This document shows, in pieces, positions 52,492-61,600 of a stretch of 64,000 nt of DNA. The stretch comes from Deltaproteobacteria bacterium (GTDB lineage Bacteria > Desulfobacterota > Desulfobacteria > Desulfobacterales > SpSt-501): assembly GCA_016219005.1 (NCBI GenBank), contig JACRCN010000101.1, forward strand, positions 25,486 to 89,485, written 5' to 3'. Every line of letters starts with the position of its first letter. The first letter of the stretch is position 1. A program made the translations under genes and the position numbers. The notes under the pieces are model-generated. The model saw only the letters and a list, made by a program, of their open reading frames with translations. It did no database searches and was not told where the DNA came from.

Positions 52492-53071
52492 CCCAGTTGT
52501 TGATGTCCTTGTTCTCGTTCTCGCCGCCTGGAACGCCGTCGGCCCCGTAGGAGATGATGTCGAATTCGGCTTTGAGCCCCGGCGAGAGGTAAATATAATC
52601 GTTGCTCCAGGGGTCCTTCGGGACCTTGCCTTTTTCCAGGTACCCCCCCTGCCGCCACTTCTTGGGGATCACACCGGATTCGGGCCTCTGCACGAGGGCC
52701 TGCAGCCCCTGCTCGGTGCCTGGGTAGATGCCGCTGTCGAGTTTGTAGAGCTTGAGCGCGGTCTCCAGTGCGGCGATGTCCATCTTGGCCCGAACCTGCT
52801 TGGCCTCCTCCGGCCGGCCCATCAGCTTCGGGGCCACGTACATCGCCAGAATGCCCAGGATGACGATGACCACCATGATTTCGATCAGGGTGAATCCTTT
52901 TTTGCCTGCGCTTTCGAAAAACGGGAAACCTCGGCGTTGCGTCCAGGCTGGAAGCTGTAAGCCGGGAGCTGGAACGTTAAAACCCCAAAGAGGATTCCTG
53001 TCCTGCTTCGAGCTTCGAGCTTCGAGATTCGAGACAGCGACACCCGAACTGTTTTTGTGCGTGAGAATCAT
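52481..53071 (-). CDS. gspG: Type II secretion major pseudopilin GspG
   Basis: A 196-residue precursor of the major pseudopilin. The mature part begins [20 protein letters not shown] after KKG and keeps the GspG end ([34 protein letters not shown], a calcium-site region). The leader is about 59 residues, far longer than usual, with no Met, GTG or TTG nearer the cleavage site; ATG 53071 has AGGG upstream. The leader is encoded by GCTTCGA repeats and resembles intergenic DNA. The prepilin peptidase gene (gspO) is not in the window. Confidence 0.93.
   Translation of the reverse strand: MILTHKNSSGVAVSNLEARSSKQDRNPLWGFNVPAPGLQLPAWTQRRGFPFFESAGKKGFTLIEIMVVIVILGILAMYVAPKLMGRPEEAKQVRAKMDIAALETALKLYKLDSGIYPGTEQGLQALVQRPESGVIPKKWRQGGYLEKGKVPKDPWSNDYIYLSPGLKAEFDIISYGADGVPGGENENKDINNWDVD
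53005..53033. repeat. Tandem GCTTCGA repeats in the gspG leader
   Basis: Four 7-base units (GCTTCGA three times, then GATTCGA) lie in the region encoding the extended GspG leader (NLEARSSK). Related units occur near 8728, 29597, 32455, 32556, 51839 and 51901, mostly in gaps or leaders. Confidence 0.75.
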
Positions 53072-53131
53072 ATTAACCCTATCCCTCGTTTCATTTTCCT
53101 TTGAACCCCTGGCCTCTTGAACCCTTTTATT

Positions 53132-54358
53132 TCATCTAATCAACTGGTTCATCTCAAAAATGGGCAGGCAGATCGACAGGACGATGAACCCGACGATTGC
53201 GCCCATAACCAGAATCATCAACGGCTCGAGGTAGGCGGTCAGGCGCAGGATCGTGGTTTCCACCTCGTTTTCGAACACATCGGCGACCTTATAGAGCATT
53301 TTTTCGAGCTCGCCCGATTGTTCCCCCACCTGGACCATCTGAATGGAAAGCGCCGGGAACACCTTGCTTTCGGAAAGGGACAGCCACAGGGACTTGCCCT
53401 TGCTGACCTCCTCGCCGGCCTGTGTTACGGCCTCAGAGATGAGAACGTTGCCGACGATGTTTTTGACGATGTCCAGGGCGGTCAGCAGGCTCACTCCGTT
53501 TTCCAGAAGCGAGCCGAGGGTCCGGCTGAAACGCGCCACCGCAAGCTTGCGGGCCAGGTTCCCGAAAACCGGCAGGCGCAGGGTGACCTTGTCCGTCCAG
53601 TGCCGGCCCTTCTCGGTTCTGCGGAATTGTCTGGCCGCGACGGCACTCCCCAGCACAAGGAGCAGGATGGTCCACCAGTAGGTTTTGAAGAAACCGCTCA
53701 GGAAGATCAGCACGCGGGTCGGGGTGGGCAGGACCTGCTTCATGTCCGTGAAGATCGCCGTGATGGTGGGCACAATATACGCCAACAGAACGAAAAGCAC
53801 AACCGCCCCGAAAAAGAGCATGAACATGGGGTAGGCGAGGGCGGCCTGGATGCGGTTGGAAAGCGCCTGTTGTTTCTCGGTGATCTCGGCCAAACGCTCG
53901 AGAACGATCTCCAGGGTGCCGGAGGTCTCGCCGGCCCGCACCATGTTGATGTAGATCGGGGGGAATATGCCGGGGAACTGGCCGAGGGCGTGGGCAAAGC
54001 TGTTGCCTTCCACGATTAAATCCTTGATCCTCGCCAGAGTGCGCTTCAAGCCGTGGGACTTGGTCTGGGGCAGCAGGGCATCCAGGGCGCCGACCAGAGG
54101 GAAGCCGGCCCCGATAAGGGTCGCCATCTGGCGGGTAATCAGCGCCACCTCGGAGGGCTTGACGCGCGCGAACCTCGCCCCGAAGCCGAAGGTTTTCCGG
54201 CTTTGCTTGGGCAGGGCTTCCCGTGCCTCGCGGATGGAAACCGTGTACTTGTCCGCGCTGCGCAGCTTTTGCCGGGCGGCCTGGACGCCCTCGGCGTCGA
54301 TGATGCCGGATGTGGTGCGACCCTTGGCATCCAGCGCTGTGTACTCGTAAACCGGCAT
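53132..54358 (-). CDS. gspF: Type II secretion inner-membrane protein GspF
   Basis: A 408-residue platform protein with two GspF cytoplasmic repeats (ALITRQMATLIGAGFPLVGA; FSRTLGSLLENGVSLLTALD) and three spans, starting MPVYEYTALDAKGRTTSGII. It is the first gene of the leftward operon F-G-H-I-J-K-L-M-N-C-D-E. GGAGG is 17 bases before ATG 54358, which is long. The 245 bases upstream hold no gene and no clear promoter by eye. Confidence 0.94.
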   Translation of the reverse strand: MPVYEYTALDAKGRTTSGIIDAEGVQAARQKLRSADKYTVSIREAREALPKQSRKTFGFGARFARVKPSEVALITRQMATLIGAGFPLVGALDALLPQTKSHGLKRTLARIKDLIVEGNSFAHALGQFPGIFPPIYINMVRAGETSGTLEIVLERLAEITEKQQALSNRIQAALAYPMFMLFFGAVVLFVLLAYIVPTITAIFTDMKQVLPTPTRVLIFLSGFFKTYWWTILLLVLGSAVAARQFRRTEKGRHWTDKVTLRLPVFGNLARKLAVARFSRTLGSLLENGVSLLTALDIVKNIVGNVLISEAVTQAGEEVSKGKSLWLSLSESKVFPALSIQMVQVGEQSGELEKMLYKVADVFENEVETTILRLTAYLEPLMILVMGAIVGFIVLSICLPIFEMNQLIR

Positions 54359-54573
54359 GGACTTTTTGGGTTATACCTCCAACTGGAGCAGCCTGCCTTC
54401 CGGCGCCGAATTCAAAACGATGACGCCTCCGGTCAGGATTTCAAGGACCCAAAGGGCAAGGGTTAACGTCGCCTTATTGGGCCGGATTCTGGGTCCGTTG
54501 ACGATGGCCAACGCGTTCTGGCGATAACAAATTAATAATAAAGCATTTTATGAAAATTTACAAAGAAAATCTG

Positions 54574-54605
54574 AAAAAAGCCGCTGGCCTTGCAGGCGGC
54601 TTTTT
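54574..54605 (-). terminator. Terminator of the 3-hydroxyacyl-CoA dehydrogenase transcript
   Basis: AAAAAGCCGC (54575-54584) and GCGGCTTTTT (54596-54605) pair around an 11-base loop, with a T-run on the minus strand. It overlaps the stop codon of the dehydrogenase gene. Confidence 0.85.
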
Positions 54606-55518
54606 ATTTGAAAAAGTCCGGCTTTAGAAACGCCGGGTTGGGATAGGTGTAAAACCCTTTGCCGCTCTTTACGCCCAGCTCGCCGCGGTCGATCATGTCC
54701 TTGAGCGCCTGGGGCGGGTGGTCCTTGGGGTCCCTGGACTCGTTGTAGTAGACCATCTCGATGTCCCAGATCACGTCCAGGCCCACTTTGTCCATCAGGG
54801 CGAAGGGGCCTTCCTTCATGCGCGTGAAGATCATCCAGGCCCGGTCCACGTCCATGAAGTCCACGAACCCGTTGCCCCACATGTACAGCGTCTCGCGCTT
54901 GATGGACCGCCAGACGCGGTTGAAGCAGAAGCCGAGCAGCTCCTTCTTCACCGTCAGGGGCACAAAGCCGATGGACTTGATCCAGGCGATGCCCTTTTCC
55001 ATGACATCCGGCCGGGTGCGGGTGCCGCCCATGATGTCCACCATATTGACCCCCTGCATGGGGAAGTAGAAGTGGATGTTGAGCACCTGTTCGGGCCGGC
55101 CGCCATCCTCCTCGAAGCGCGAAACCGGCATGGAGGAGCTGTTGGTGGCGAGAATGGCGCCGGGTGCGGCTTTTTCGCCGATTTCCTTCCAGACCTTCCT
55201 CTTGATCTCCAGGTTCTCGGGCACGGCCTCGAGGATGAGATCGGCATCCTTGACCGCCGCGCGCATGTCCTGTACCTGGCGGATTTTTCTGGCGCAGGCC
55301 TCCCACTGGTTCCAGGGGATGATGGGGGTGACTTTCTTGGCCTTGAGGTCGGCGCGGACCTTCTCGAAGGTCTGGCGGAAGGCGCCCTCGCGCGGGTCGA
55401 ACACGGTGACCTCATAGCCGGTGCGGGCGGCGATCATGGCAACCTGGGTGCCCTGGATGCCGGTACCGACCATGGCGAACTTCTGCAGCGGCAGCTTGGA
55501 CGATTTTTTCTGGGGCAT
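54604..55518 (-). CDS. 3-hydroxyacyl-CoA dehydrogenase
   Basis: A 304-residue NAD-dependent dehydrogenase: Rossmann motif VGTGIQGTQVAMIAARTGYE near 17, DLILEAVPENLEIKRKVW, catalytic-type NIHFYFPM (H), and C-terminal domain ending VKSGKGFYTYPNP. It oxidises a 3-hydroxyacyl-CoA to 3-oxoacyl-CoA. ATG 55518 follows GGAGG by eight bases and is preferred to ATG 55533. It is the last gene of the TRAP operon, separated from dctM by a hairpin. Confidence 0.9.
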   Translation of the reverse strand: MPQKKSSKLPLQKFAMVGTGIQGTQVAMIAARTGYEVTVFDPREGAFRQTFEKVRADLKAKKVTPIIPWNQWEACARKIRQVQDMRAAVKDADLILEAVPENLEIKRKVWKEIGEKAAPGAILATNSSSMPVSRFEEDGGRPEQVLNIHFYFPMQGVNMVDIMGGTRTRPDVMEKGIAWIKSIGFVPLTVKKELLGFCFNRVWRSIKRETLYMWGNGFVDFMDVDRAWMIFTRMKEGPFALMDKVGLDVIWDIEMVYYNESRDPKDHPPQALKDMIDRGELGVKSGKGFYTYPNPAFLKPDFFK

Positions 55519-55601
55519 GGATATATCCTCCATAATAAGTGCTCAAAGCTCAAAGCGGATAGTTTAGGGAACCACCGGTTCGATACGGATCCGGTCCTCA
55601 G

Positions 55602-55632
55602 AAAAAAAGGCCCCGCCGAAGCGGGGTCTTTT
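55602..55632 (-). terminator. Terminator or attenuator between dctM and the dehydrogenase gene
   Basis: CCCCGC (55611-55616), CGAA and GCGGGG (55621-55626), extended by A/T pairs, with a T-run on the minus strand. It may end or lower transcription past the transporter genes. Confidence 0.82.
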
Positions 55633-55658
55633 GAAAAAGCAAACTGGCTGCGGTTCTC

Positions 55659-56996
55659 CTATCCCATGACGGCAGGACCGAAGAAGGCCCGGGGGGCCCA
55701 CATGACGATGTCCGGGATGAAGATGCACATGATCAATCCCAGCCACTGCAGGCAGACGAACGGTACCACCCCCTTGTAGATGTGGTAGATGTTCATCTCC
55801 GGCGGCGCGATACCCTTCAGGTAGAACAGCGAGTAGCCGAAGGGCGGGGTCAGGAAGGCCATCTGCAAATTGACGCAGATGAGGGTTGCGAACCACAGCT
55901 GGTTGAAGCCCAGCTCCATGGTGACCGGGACGAAGATCGGGGTCACGATCAACAGGATCCCAAGCCAGTCGAGGAAGCAGCCCAGGAAGAATACGATGCC
56001 CATCATGAGGAAGAGCACCGCAATGGGCGGGAGCTGGGTGCCGAGGATGAAGTTCGCGATGGCATCCCCGCCGCCCAGGCCCATGAAGATGGCCTGGAAT
56101 GAGTTGCCGCCCAGGAAGAGCGTCATGATCATGGAGGTGGTGAGGGTCGTGGACCAGCAGGCGTCCTTGAGCATCTTCCAGCTGAACCTGCGGTAGCCGA
56201 CGGCGAGCATAATGGCCCCGGCGCAGCCCATGCCGGCCGCCTCGGTCGGGGTGGCGATGCCGGCCACGATGCTGCCCAGCACGATGAAGACGAGGATCAG
56301 CGGCGGCACGATGGACTTGCCGAACATGGTGATTTTTTCGGCAGGGGTGTGGGTCCCGCCCGTTTCCGCCGGCCCGAACTCGGGCTTGATCCAGCAGATG
56401 ACGGCGATGTAAAGGATGTAGAGAAGCGAGAGCAGGAACCCCGGGCCGAAGGCGGCGGCGTAGAGCCAGCCGACCGAGATCTGGGTCAGGCTGCCGTAGA
56501 CCACCAGCATGATGCTCGGCGGGATCAGGATGCCGAGGGTGCCGCCCGCGCAGATGCAGCCGGCGATGAGCGGGATGTTGTACTTGACGCGCATGAGGGC
56601 CGGGATGGCGAGCAGCCCCACCGACACTTCGGTCGCGCCCACGACGCCGGCGGTCGCCGCGAAGATGGTGCAGGCGATGATGACCGCGATGCCGAGCCCC
56701 CCGCGGATCCGGCCCATGACGATGTGCATGGTCTCGAACAGGCGTTCGGCGATGCCGGAGGCGTCCAGGATCTGCGCCATGAAGATGAAAAGCGGCACCG
56801 CCACGAGCACGTACTCCTCCATGACGCCGTAGGCACGGTTGGCGAGCAGCGCAAAAACGGCGTCGATCGAGCCGCCCCAGCCGATCACCCCGAAGATCAC
56901 CGCCAGCATGCCGAGGGAAAAGGCCAGGGGGTGCCCGAGGAGCAGCGCCGCGAACAGCAGGAAGAACATGGTGATGGCTAAGGTTTCCGGGCTCAT
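55659..56996 (-). CDS. TRAP transporter large permease (DctM)
   Basis: A 445-residue membrane protein with about 12 spans and DctM segments PLAFSLGMLAVIFGVIGWGG, AGCICAGGTLGILIPPSIML, and LILVFIVLGSIVAGIATPTE. It forms the transport channel with DctQ. ATG 56996 overlaps the dctQ stop as ATGA, after GGGAG. Confidence 0.95.
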   Translation of the reverse strand: MSPETLAITMFFLLFAALLLGHPLAFSLGMLAVIFGVIGWGGSIDAVFALLANRAYGVMEEYVLVAVPLFIFMAQILDASGIAERLFETMHIVMGRIRGGLGIAVIIACTIFAATAGVVGATEVSVGLLAIPALMRVKYNIPLIAGCICAGGTLGILIPPSIMLVVYGSLTQISVGWLYAAAFGPGFLLSLLYILYIAVICWIKPEFGPAETGGTHTPAEKITMFGKSIVPPLILVFIVLGSIVAGIATPTEAAGMGCAGAIMLAVGYRRFSWKMLKDACWSTTLTTSMIMTLFLGGNSFQAIFMGLGGGDAIANFILGTQLPPIAVLFLMMGIVFFLGCFLDWLGILLIVTPIFVPVTMELGFNQLWFATLICVNLQMAFLTPPFGYSLFYLKGIAPPEMNIYHIYKGVVPFVCLQWLGLIMCIFIPDIVMWAPRAFFGPAVMG

Positions 56997-57496
56997 ATTT
57001 TCTCCCCCTTGAGCTGGTAGCATTCACGGATGAAGTTGGCGAGTCCCTGGACGAAGAGCAGGGAGAGGGACACCGGGATCACGGTCTTGAAAGGGTAAAG
57101 CGGCGGCTTCCAGGCGCTCCAGCTGTGCTCCCACTGCATCCAGGACGTGGCCGCGTACTCCACCCCGGCATATAGCATCGCCCCCACGAACGGCACGAAG
57201 ATGATCCAGAAGGTGACCAGCCGCAGGATGAGCTGGATCTTCTGGGGCAGCTGCAGCGTGATGATGTCGATGCGGATGTGCTTGTCGTAGAGCATCGTGA
57301 CCCCCATCGCCATCATGTAGTGAAACCCGTAGATATAGATGGTCGTCTCGAAGGCCCACATCGTGGGGAGTTGGAATAGCTTGCGCAGGAACACCTCGTA
57401 GCACACCACGAACACCATGGGGATGAGCAGGTAGGAAGTTAAACGGCCGATGAACTGGTTGACGGCGTCGACCGCGTGAACGAATTTTTTCAGCAT
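56993..57496 (-). CDS. TRAP transporter small permease (DctQ)
   Basis: A 167-residue membrane protein with four spans and the DctQ pattern YEVFLRKLFQLPTMWAFE. It associates with DctM. It lies between dctP and dctM, overlapping dctM by four bases. Confidence 0.93.
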   Translation of the reverse strand: MLKKFVHAVDAVNQFIGRLTSYLLIPMVFVVCYEVFLRKLFQLPTMWAFETTIYIYGFHYMMAMGVTMLYDKHIRIDIITLQLPQKIQLILRLVTFWIIFVPFVGAMLYAGVEYAATSWMQWEHSWSAWKPPLYPFKTVIPVSLSLLFVQGLANFIRECYQLKGEKI

Positions 57497-57574
57497 GGGA
57501 TGTGTCCTTTCCTCCGGGTGCAGCGGCATGTGCCCCGCGGCCGGAAGACGCCGCGGGGCACGAATATCACAGGG

Positions 57575-58741
57575 TTACTGGGTCAGTTTGCCTTTCAGCA
57601 CATCGGCCTTGGGCCAGGGGACCACGCGGCCGCGCAGGTCGCGCCATTGGGCGAATTCCTGCTTGAACAGCTCCTGGGAATCGAGAACCTGCTTTACGTC
57701 CGCGTTCTTGGCAGACAGGTCATCCAGGTATTCAAACGAAGTCTTGGCGAACCCGATGATGGCGGCTTCGTCCATCTTCACGAACTCGGTTGACTTGCCC
57801 ATGATCTTCAGGGCCTCGATGTTCAGGTTCTCCTGCCAGGCCCAGGCCCACAACTGGGTTTCCTTGGCGCAGATCTCGATGATGATCTTGAGGTCCTCGG
57901 GCAGTTCGTCGAACTTTTTCTTGTTGAAGACCACGTCGAACTGGCAGGAGGGCTGGTGCACGCCGGGCTCGATCACGAACTTGGTGATTTCATGGAAACC
58001 GGAGGGGATGTTGGCGGCCGGCGAGCTGAACTCGACGGCGTCGATGATGCCGCGCTCGAGGGCGAGATAGATCTCGGGTCCGGGCAGCGGGGTGACCGAT
58101 ACGCCCATCTTGGTCAGGATGTCCATGTACCAGCCGACGGTGCGCACCTTCATGCCTTTGAAATCGTCCAGCTTCACGGCTTTCTTGTTGGAGTGCAGTC
58201 CGAGTTCCTGGCCGACGTTGCCGCAGAAGAAGGGCACCAGTCCAAACCGGCCGTAAAGCTCGTCGAACATGGCCTTGCCGCCGCGCTCGTAGTACCAGAT
58301 GTTGTAGCCTTCGACGTCGAGGCCGAAGGGCACGGAGGCATAGGCCACGAAGGCTTCGTTTCTGCCCTTCCAGTAGCCGGGCCAGGAGTGGAAGGCGTCC
58401 AGGGTGCCCTTGGAGGTGGCTTCAAAAATTTCCATGGCCGGGACAATGGCGCCGGTGGGGAAGAGCTTGATGTTGAGGCGGCCGCCGGAGGTGGCGCGCA
58501 CGCTGTCGCAGAAATGCTGGGCCATGTCATGGAAGTTGAGCCCGCCCCAGGGGTCACTCATGCGCAAGTTGAAGGTCTTGTTGGAGGTCTCGAATTTCTT
58601 TTTGCTCCATTCCTGGCTGCGCTTGTCTTCGCCGAATTTCACGATCTTCTGTTTTTGCTGGGCAAAGGAATTGACCGGTCCCATGGCGACAAACGCCACG
58701 GCCACGCAAACGATCAGAACTGCCAATGCGAGCTTCTTCAT
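57575..58741 (-). CDS. TRAP transporter periplasmic substrate-binding protein (DctP)
   Basis: A 388-residue protein with a signal peptide (KKLALAVLIVCVAVAFVAMG) and the DctP fold; the Arg-containing segment FKGMKVRTVGWYMDILTKMG holds the carboxylate-binding type Arg. DAVEFSSPAANIPSGFHEIT suggests the branch that binds 2-oxo- or hydroxy-monocarboxylates. GGAGG precedes ATG 58741 by eight bases. Confidence 0.93.
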   Translation of the reverse strand: MKKLALAVLIVCVAVAFVAMGPVNSFAQQKQKIVKFGEDKRSQEWSKKKFETSNKTFNLRMSDPWGGLNFHDMAQHFCDSVRATSGGRLNIKLFPTGAIVPAMEIFEATSKGTLDAFHSWPGYWKGRNEAFVAYASVPFGLDVEGYNIWYYERGGKAMFDELYGRFGLVPFFCGNVGQELGLHSNKKAVKLDDFKGMKVRTVGWYMDILTKMGVSVTPLPGPEIYLALERGIIDAVEFSSPAANIPSGFHEITKFVIEPGVHQPSCQFDVVFNKKKFDELPEDLKIIIEICAKETQLWAWAWQENLNIEALKIMGKSTEFVKMDEAAIIGFAKTSFEYLDDLSAKNADVKQVLDSQELFKQEFAQWRDLRGRVVPWPKADVLKGKLTQ

Positions 58742-58858
58742 CTCAATCTCCTCCGTAAATGCGGTTAAGGTCGACACACGGGGTTCTTCGGGACTTTCCA
58801 TTCTGGAGCGGCCATCACCTCCTTTTGGGGTCTGGTGGGATTCTCCTCCGGATCTGCC

Positions 58859-59167
58859 TCAGAGCTTGAGTTCATCGAGTCGCTTCTTCAGGTAATATTT
58901 TCCGGCGGCCGTCATGCCCACCACCTCCGCCTGCACGAGGGCCTGGACGGCCTTCGGCCGGAAATCCCGCAAGCCGATCTTGAAAATATTCCGTTTGGCG
59001 TAGGGAAGCTCGATCGCCGTTGCCGGATCGAAGGCTTTTTTATAGTCGAGGTCCCTGAGAATGCCTTTGCTGGTGCGCCGGATGCGCCAGCCCACCACCG
59101 CCTGGGTGAAAATGTATACTCCGACGAGCAGGATGATGCCTATGATGATTTGAATGGTTTCGGACAT
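58859..59167 (-). CDS. Small membrane-anchored protein, unknown function
   Basis: A 102-residue protein with one N-terminal span (IQIIIGIILLVGVYIFTQAV) and a basic cytoplasmic part (RIRRTSKGILRDLDYKKAFD; FKIGLRDFRPKAVQALVQAE). The tail resembles a small winged-helix-like region, but I do not recognise a family. It sits between the SDR and dctP genes, same strand, so a role in this catabolic operon is likely. Confidence 0.72.
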   Translation of the reverse strand: MSETIQIIIGIILLVGVYIFTQAVVGWRIRRTSKGILRDLDYKKAFDPATAIELPYAKRNIFKIGLRDFRPKAVQALVQAEVVGMTAAGKYYLKKRLDELKL

Positions 59168-59280
59168 GATGAGTTAGACTTTCCTCCCAAGGAAGTCGAT
59201 TCCAAACTCCCCCCAACCCCATTTGGCGAAGGGGAATTTCGTTCCAGCGTTAGGATGGCGCAATGCGCCATGACCGGTTT

Positions 59281-60120
59281 CTAATAAGTAAGGACGACGC
59301 CGCCGTCGAAGAGCAGATCTCCGCCGACCAGGTAACGGGCGTGGCGCGAGAACCCGTAGATGAAGAGGTTCGCCACCTCGATCGGGTCCATCATCTCCTT
59401 GATGCGTGACTTGCCCAGCATCACATCGCGCACCACTTCTTCCTGCGTGATGCCGCGCTGGGCGGCCTGGGCCGGGATCTGCCCGAGGGCGAGCGGTGTT
59501 TTGATGAAGCCCGTGCTGACGGTGAAGGAGCGGATCCTGCCCTCGCCCTCGGCCGAGATCGACTGCGCCAGGGCCCGCAGGCCGAACTTGGTGATATTGT
59601 AGACCGGTTTGTTCTTGGTGCATATATGGGCGTGGATCGAGGCCATGTGGCCGATTACACCTGTCCCGCCGCCGCTCTCGCGCATGTGGGGGATCGTCAG
59701 CTTGGAGAGCAGAAACGGCGCCCGCAGCATGAGCCGCTGCATCAGGTCATACTTTTCCATGGGGAAGTTGTCAATCGAATCGATGTGCTGCAGCCCGGCA
59801 ATGTTGGCGACAAACGTGATCGCCCCCAGCTTGGCCGCGTCCGCAACGGCCTGGGTGAGCTCCGCGTCGTTGCACAGGTCGGTCTTGATGAAGATCATCT
59901 GGCCGCCCATGTCGCGCGCGATTTTCTGGGTCTTCTTGCCCTCTTTCTCGTTGATGTCGAGACCGACTGTCATCAGGTTGTTCGCGGCCGCTGCAATGGC
60001 AGTGGCCCGGCCGATCCCCGTTCCCGCGCCGGTGACGATGCACACGTTGCCGACGCTGAAGTGCTCGTCCTGAAGAACGAGTATCTGATCGCGCGTGATT
60101 TCCGGCTCTCTGATGTCCAT
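59281..60120 (-). CDS. Short-chain dehydrogenase, 3-hydroxybutyrate-dehydrogenase-like
   Basis: A 279-residue SDR with cofactor motif TGAGTGIG (30-37), NIAG (106-109), S161, Y174 and K178. The stretch GLQHIDSIDNFPMEKYDLMQ resembles D-3-hydroxybutyrate dehydrogenase, which makes acetoacetate with NAD. An extra N-terminal 20 residues precede the fold. AGGAGG lies upstream of ATG 60120. It is the first gene of the leftward operon. Confidence 0.88.
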   Translation of the reverse strand: MDIREPEITRDQILVLQDEHFSVGNVCIVTGAGTGIGRATAIAAAANNLMTVGLDINEKEGKKTQKIARDMGGQMIFIKTDLCNDAELTQAVADAAKLGAITFVANIAGLQHIDSIDNFPMEKYDLMQRLMLRAPFLLSKLTIPHMRESGGGTGVIGHMASIHAHICTKNKPVYNITKFGLRALAQSISAEGEGRIRSFTVSTGFIKTPLALGQIPAQAAQRGITQEEVVRDVMLGKSRIKEMMDPIEVANLFIYGFSRHARYLVGGDLLFDGGVVLTY

Positions 60121-60470
60121 GAATGGAATTCCTCCTTCTGCTGTGAAAACGGGCTCACCGGGCGATGTGGCAGGCTATGTGGGCCTTCAATCCGACTATC
60201 TCAGAACTGCATCCGATCGGGTATGTCCGCCATCAGAGCAAATATCGGGCCATATTCAGAGGACGCCGCTTTAATCGGGTCATAAAAAAAATAGATTAAA
60301 TTCCAGATTATTACCACAATAGACCCTCATCATAGAAGATGCCGGCATACGACGGCGGCTCAAGTAAATAAGAATAAAAAATGATACATGTAGAAAAATT
60401 GCTACGTATACGGCCGCCCGTGCCGTATGGCAGTTTCCTGCTTGGCATGTTGTCTAAGCATTTATTGTCA

Positions 60471-60489
60471 AAATTGGTCTTACCAATCT
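60471..60489. promoter_or_regulatory. Candidate GntR (FadR/PdhR-type) operator 1
   Basis: AATTGGTCTTACCAATC contains the palindrome ATTGG-T-CTT-A-CCAAT at 60473-60487. It fits the TGGT-N3-ACCA consensus of PdhR/LldR-type regulators, and a regulator of this subfamily is encoded nearby. Confidence 0.6.
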
Positions 60490-60743
60490 ATGATTAAATG
60501 TAAATTAAATTTTATTTTTATTTATCAGTTAATTATGTTAAATAATCAGGTCAGAAATCCTTAATATAAGCTTTATTGGTTTTAATAAATTACCATGATA
60601 GGAATTGTCAAGCTGTTTTTATTGCCGCGTCCCTTGGCGGCACTTTGCAGGTACACCATCGCATTGCCCTGACATGAACATGGAATCGGTGCCTTGATAA
60701 GGTTGGAGATGTCTTTAATAAGCGCTTGCCCGTTAGCATTATT

Positions 60744-60758
60744 TATGGTAATACCAAT
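60744..60758. promoter_or_regulatory. Candidate GntR operator 2 at the GntR promoter
   Basis: TGGT-AAT-ACCA at 60746-60756 lies immediately before TATAAA (60758-60763), 76 bases before the GntR start. It would let the regulator repress itself. Confidence 0.55.
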
Positions 60759-60832
60759 ATAAAAACGATGGGGCACAAGGATTTCGAACCGGCCTCAAGA
60801 AACCTCAAGAGCTCGACCGAAGGCTGCGTGAG

Positions 60833-61600
60833 ATGGTCCATCTTTACCGATCAGTCAACCAGAAAAAAGCAGCCGATCTGGTTTTCGAACAAATCCGGGA
60901 TCTGATCTACGTCGGCCAGGTCAAGCCCGGCGACCAACTGCCCCCGGAGAGGGAACTTGCCGAAACCATGGGTGTCAGCCGGCCCACCATCCGTGAAGCG
61001 GTGGGTAAATTGGTCAACCTGGGGCTCTTGGAACCACACCAGGGTCAGGGGACTTTTGTCCGGAGTTTTTCAAAAGATCAAAATTTCAATCCGCTCAAAG
61101 CGCTGGTTCAAGACGAAGAAGGATCTGCGCAACATCTGTTGGAAGTTCGACTGGGACTCGAATGCAATGCCGCCGTGCTGGCGGCCAGACGGGCCACCGA
61201 GGAGGATATCGCCTTGCTGGAAGAAAGCCTGGCATCGATTCGGAAACTCACCGACGCAGGCCAGACGGCATACCAGGAGGACGTCTATTTCCACATGCGC
61301 ATCGCCTATGCCAGTAAGAACCCGGTCCAGATCAATCTCATGAAGCACTTTTATGATCTTCTTCTGTTGGGCATCCGCGACAACCTGGTGCATCTTTACC
61401 GGGACCCCGGTAACAAGCACCTGATCCGTTCCCAGCATGAAAGCATATTCTACGCCATCAAGAGCCGCGATACCCAGGCCGCCTTTGATGCCATGCGCCA
61501 ACACATCGTCTTTGTAATGGAGTCGGTCAAGGACGGCCCCCCCTCCGCAGGCATCGCTCGAAAGCCAAACGTTGCCGGCCCGTCCGGGCAGAACCCGTGA
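60833..61600 (+). CDS. GntR-family regulator, FadR subfamily
   Basis: A 255-residue regulator: winged helix near 10-75 (LPPERELAETMGVSRPTIRE, LLEPHQGQGTFVR), then an FCD ligand-binding domain (LLEVRLGLECNAAVLAARRA, DVYFHMRIAYASKNP, HESIFYAIKSRD) whose Asp/His residues usually bind metal and a carboxylate. It probably senses an organic acid and controls the divergent TRAP/dehydrogenase operon and the CoA transferase. ATG 60833 starts the homology; no strong ribosome site is seen. Confidence 0.9.
   Translation: MVHLYRSVNQKKAADLVFEQIRDLIYVGQVKPGDQLPPERELAETMGVSRPTIREAVGKLVNLGLLEPHQGQGTFVRSFSKDQNFNPLKALVQDEEGSAQHLLEVRLGLECNAAVLAARRATEEDIALLEESLASIRKLTDAGQTAYQEDVYFHMRIAYASKNPVQINLMKHFYDLLLLGIRDNLVHLYRDPGNKHLIRSQHESIFYAIKSRDTQAAFDAMRQHIVFVMESVKDGPPSAGIARKPNVAGPSGQNP

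Larger units (their letters stand above)
60121..60832. other. AT-rich divergent regulatory region
   Basis: No gene is supported in these 712 bases, and a 64-codon frame here (60582-60776) looks spurious. It is markedly AT-rich compared with its flanks. It holds two TGGT-N3-ACCA palindromes and a TATAAA at 60758-60763 upstream of the GntR gene. Confidence 0.7.

Noticed and set aside
60582..60776. 64-codon frame on the minus strand in the AT-rich gap
   Set aside because: No ribosome site, no recognisable domain, and it spans a likely promoter and operator.
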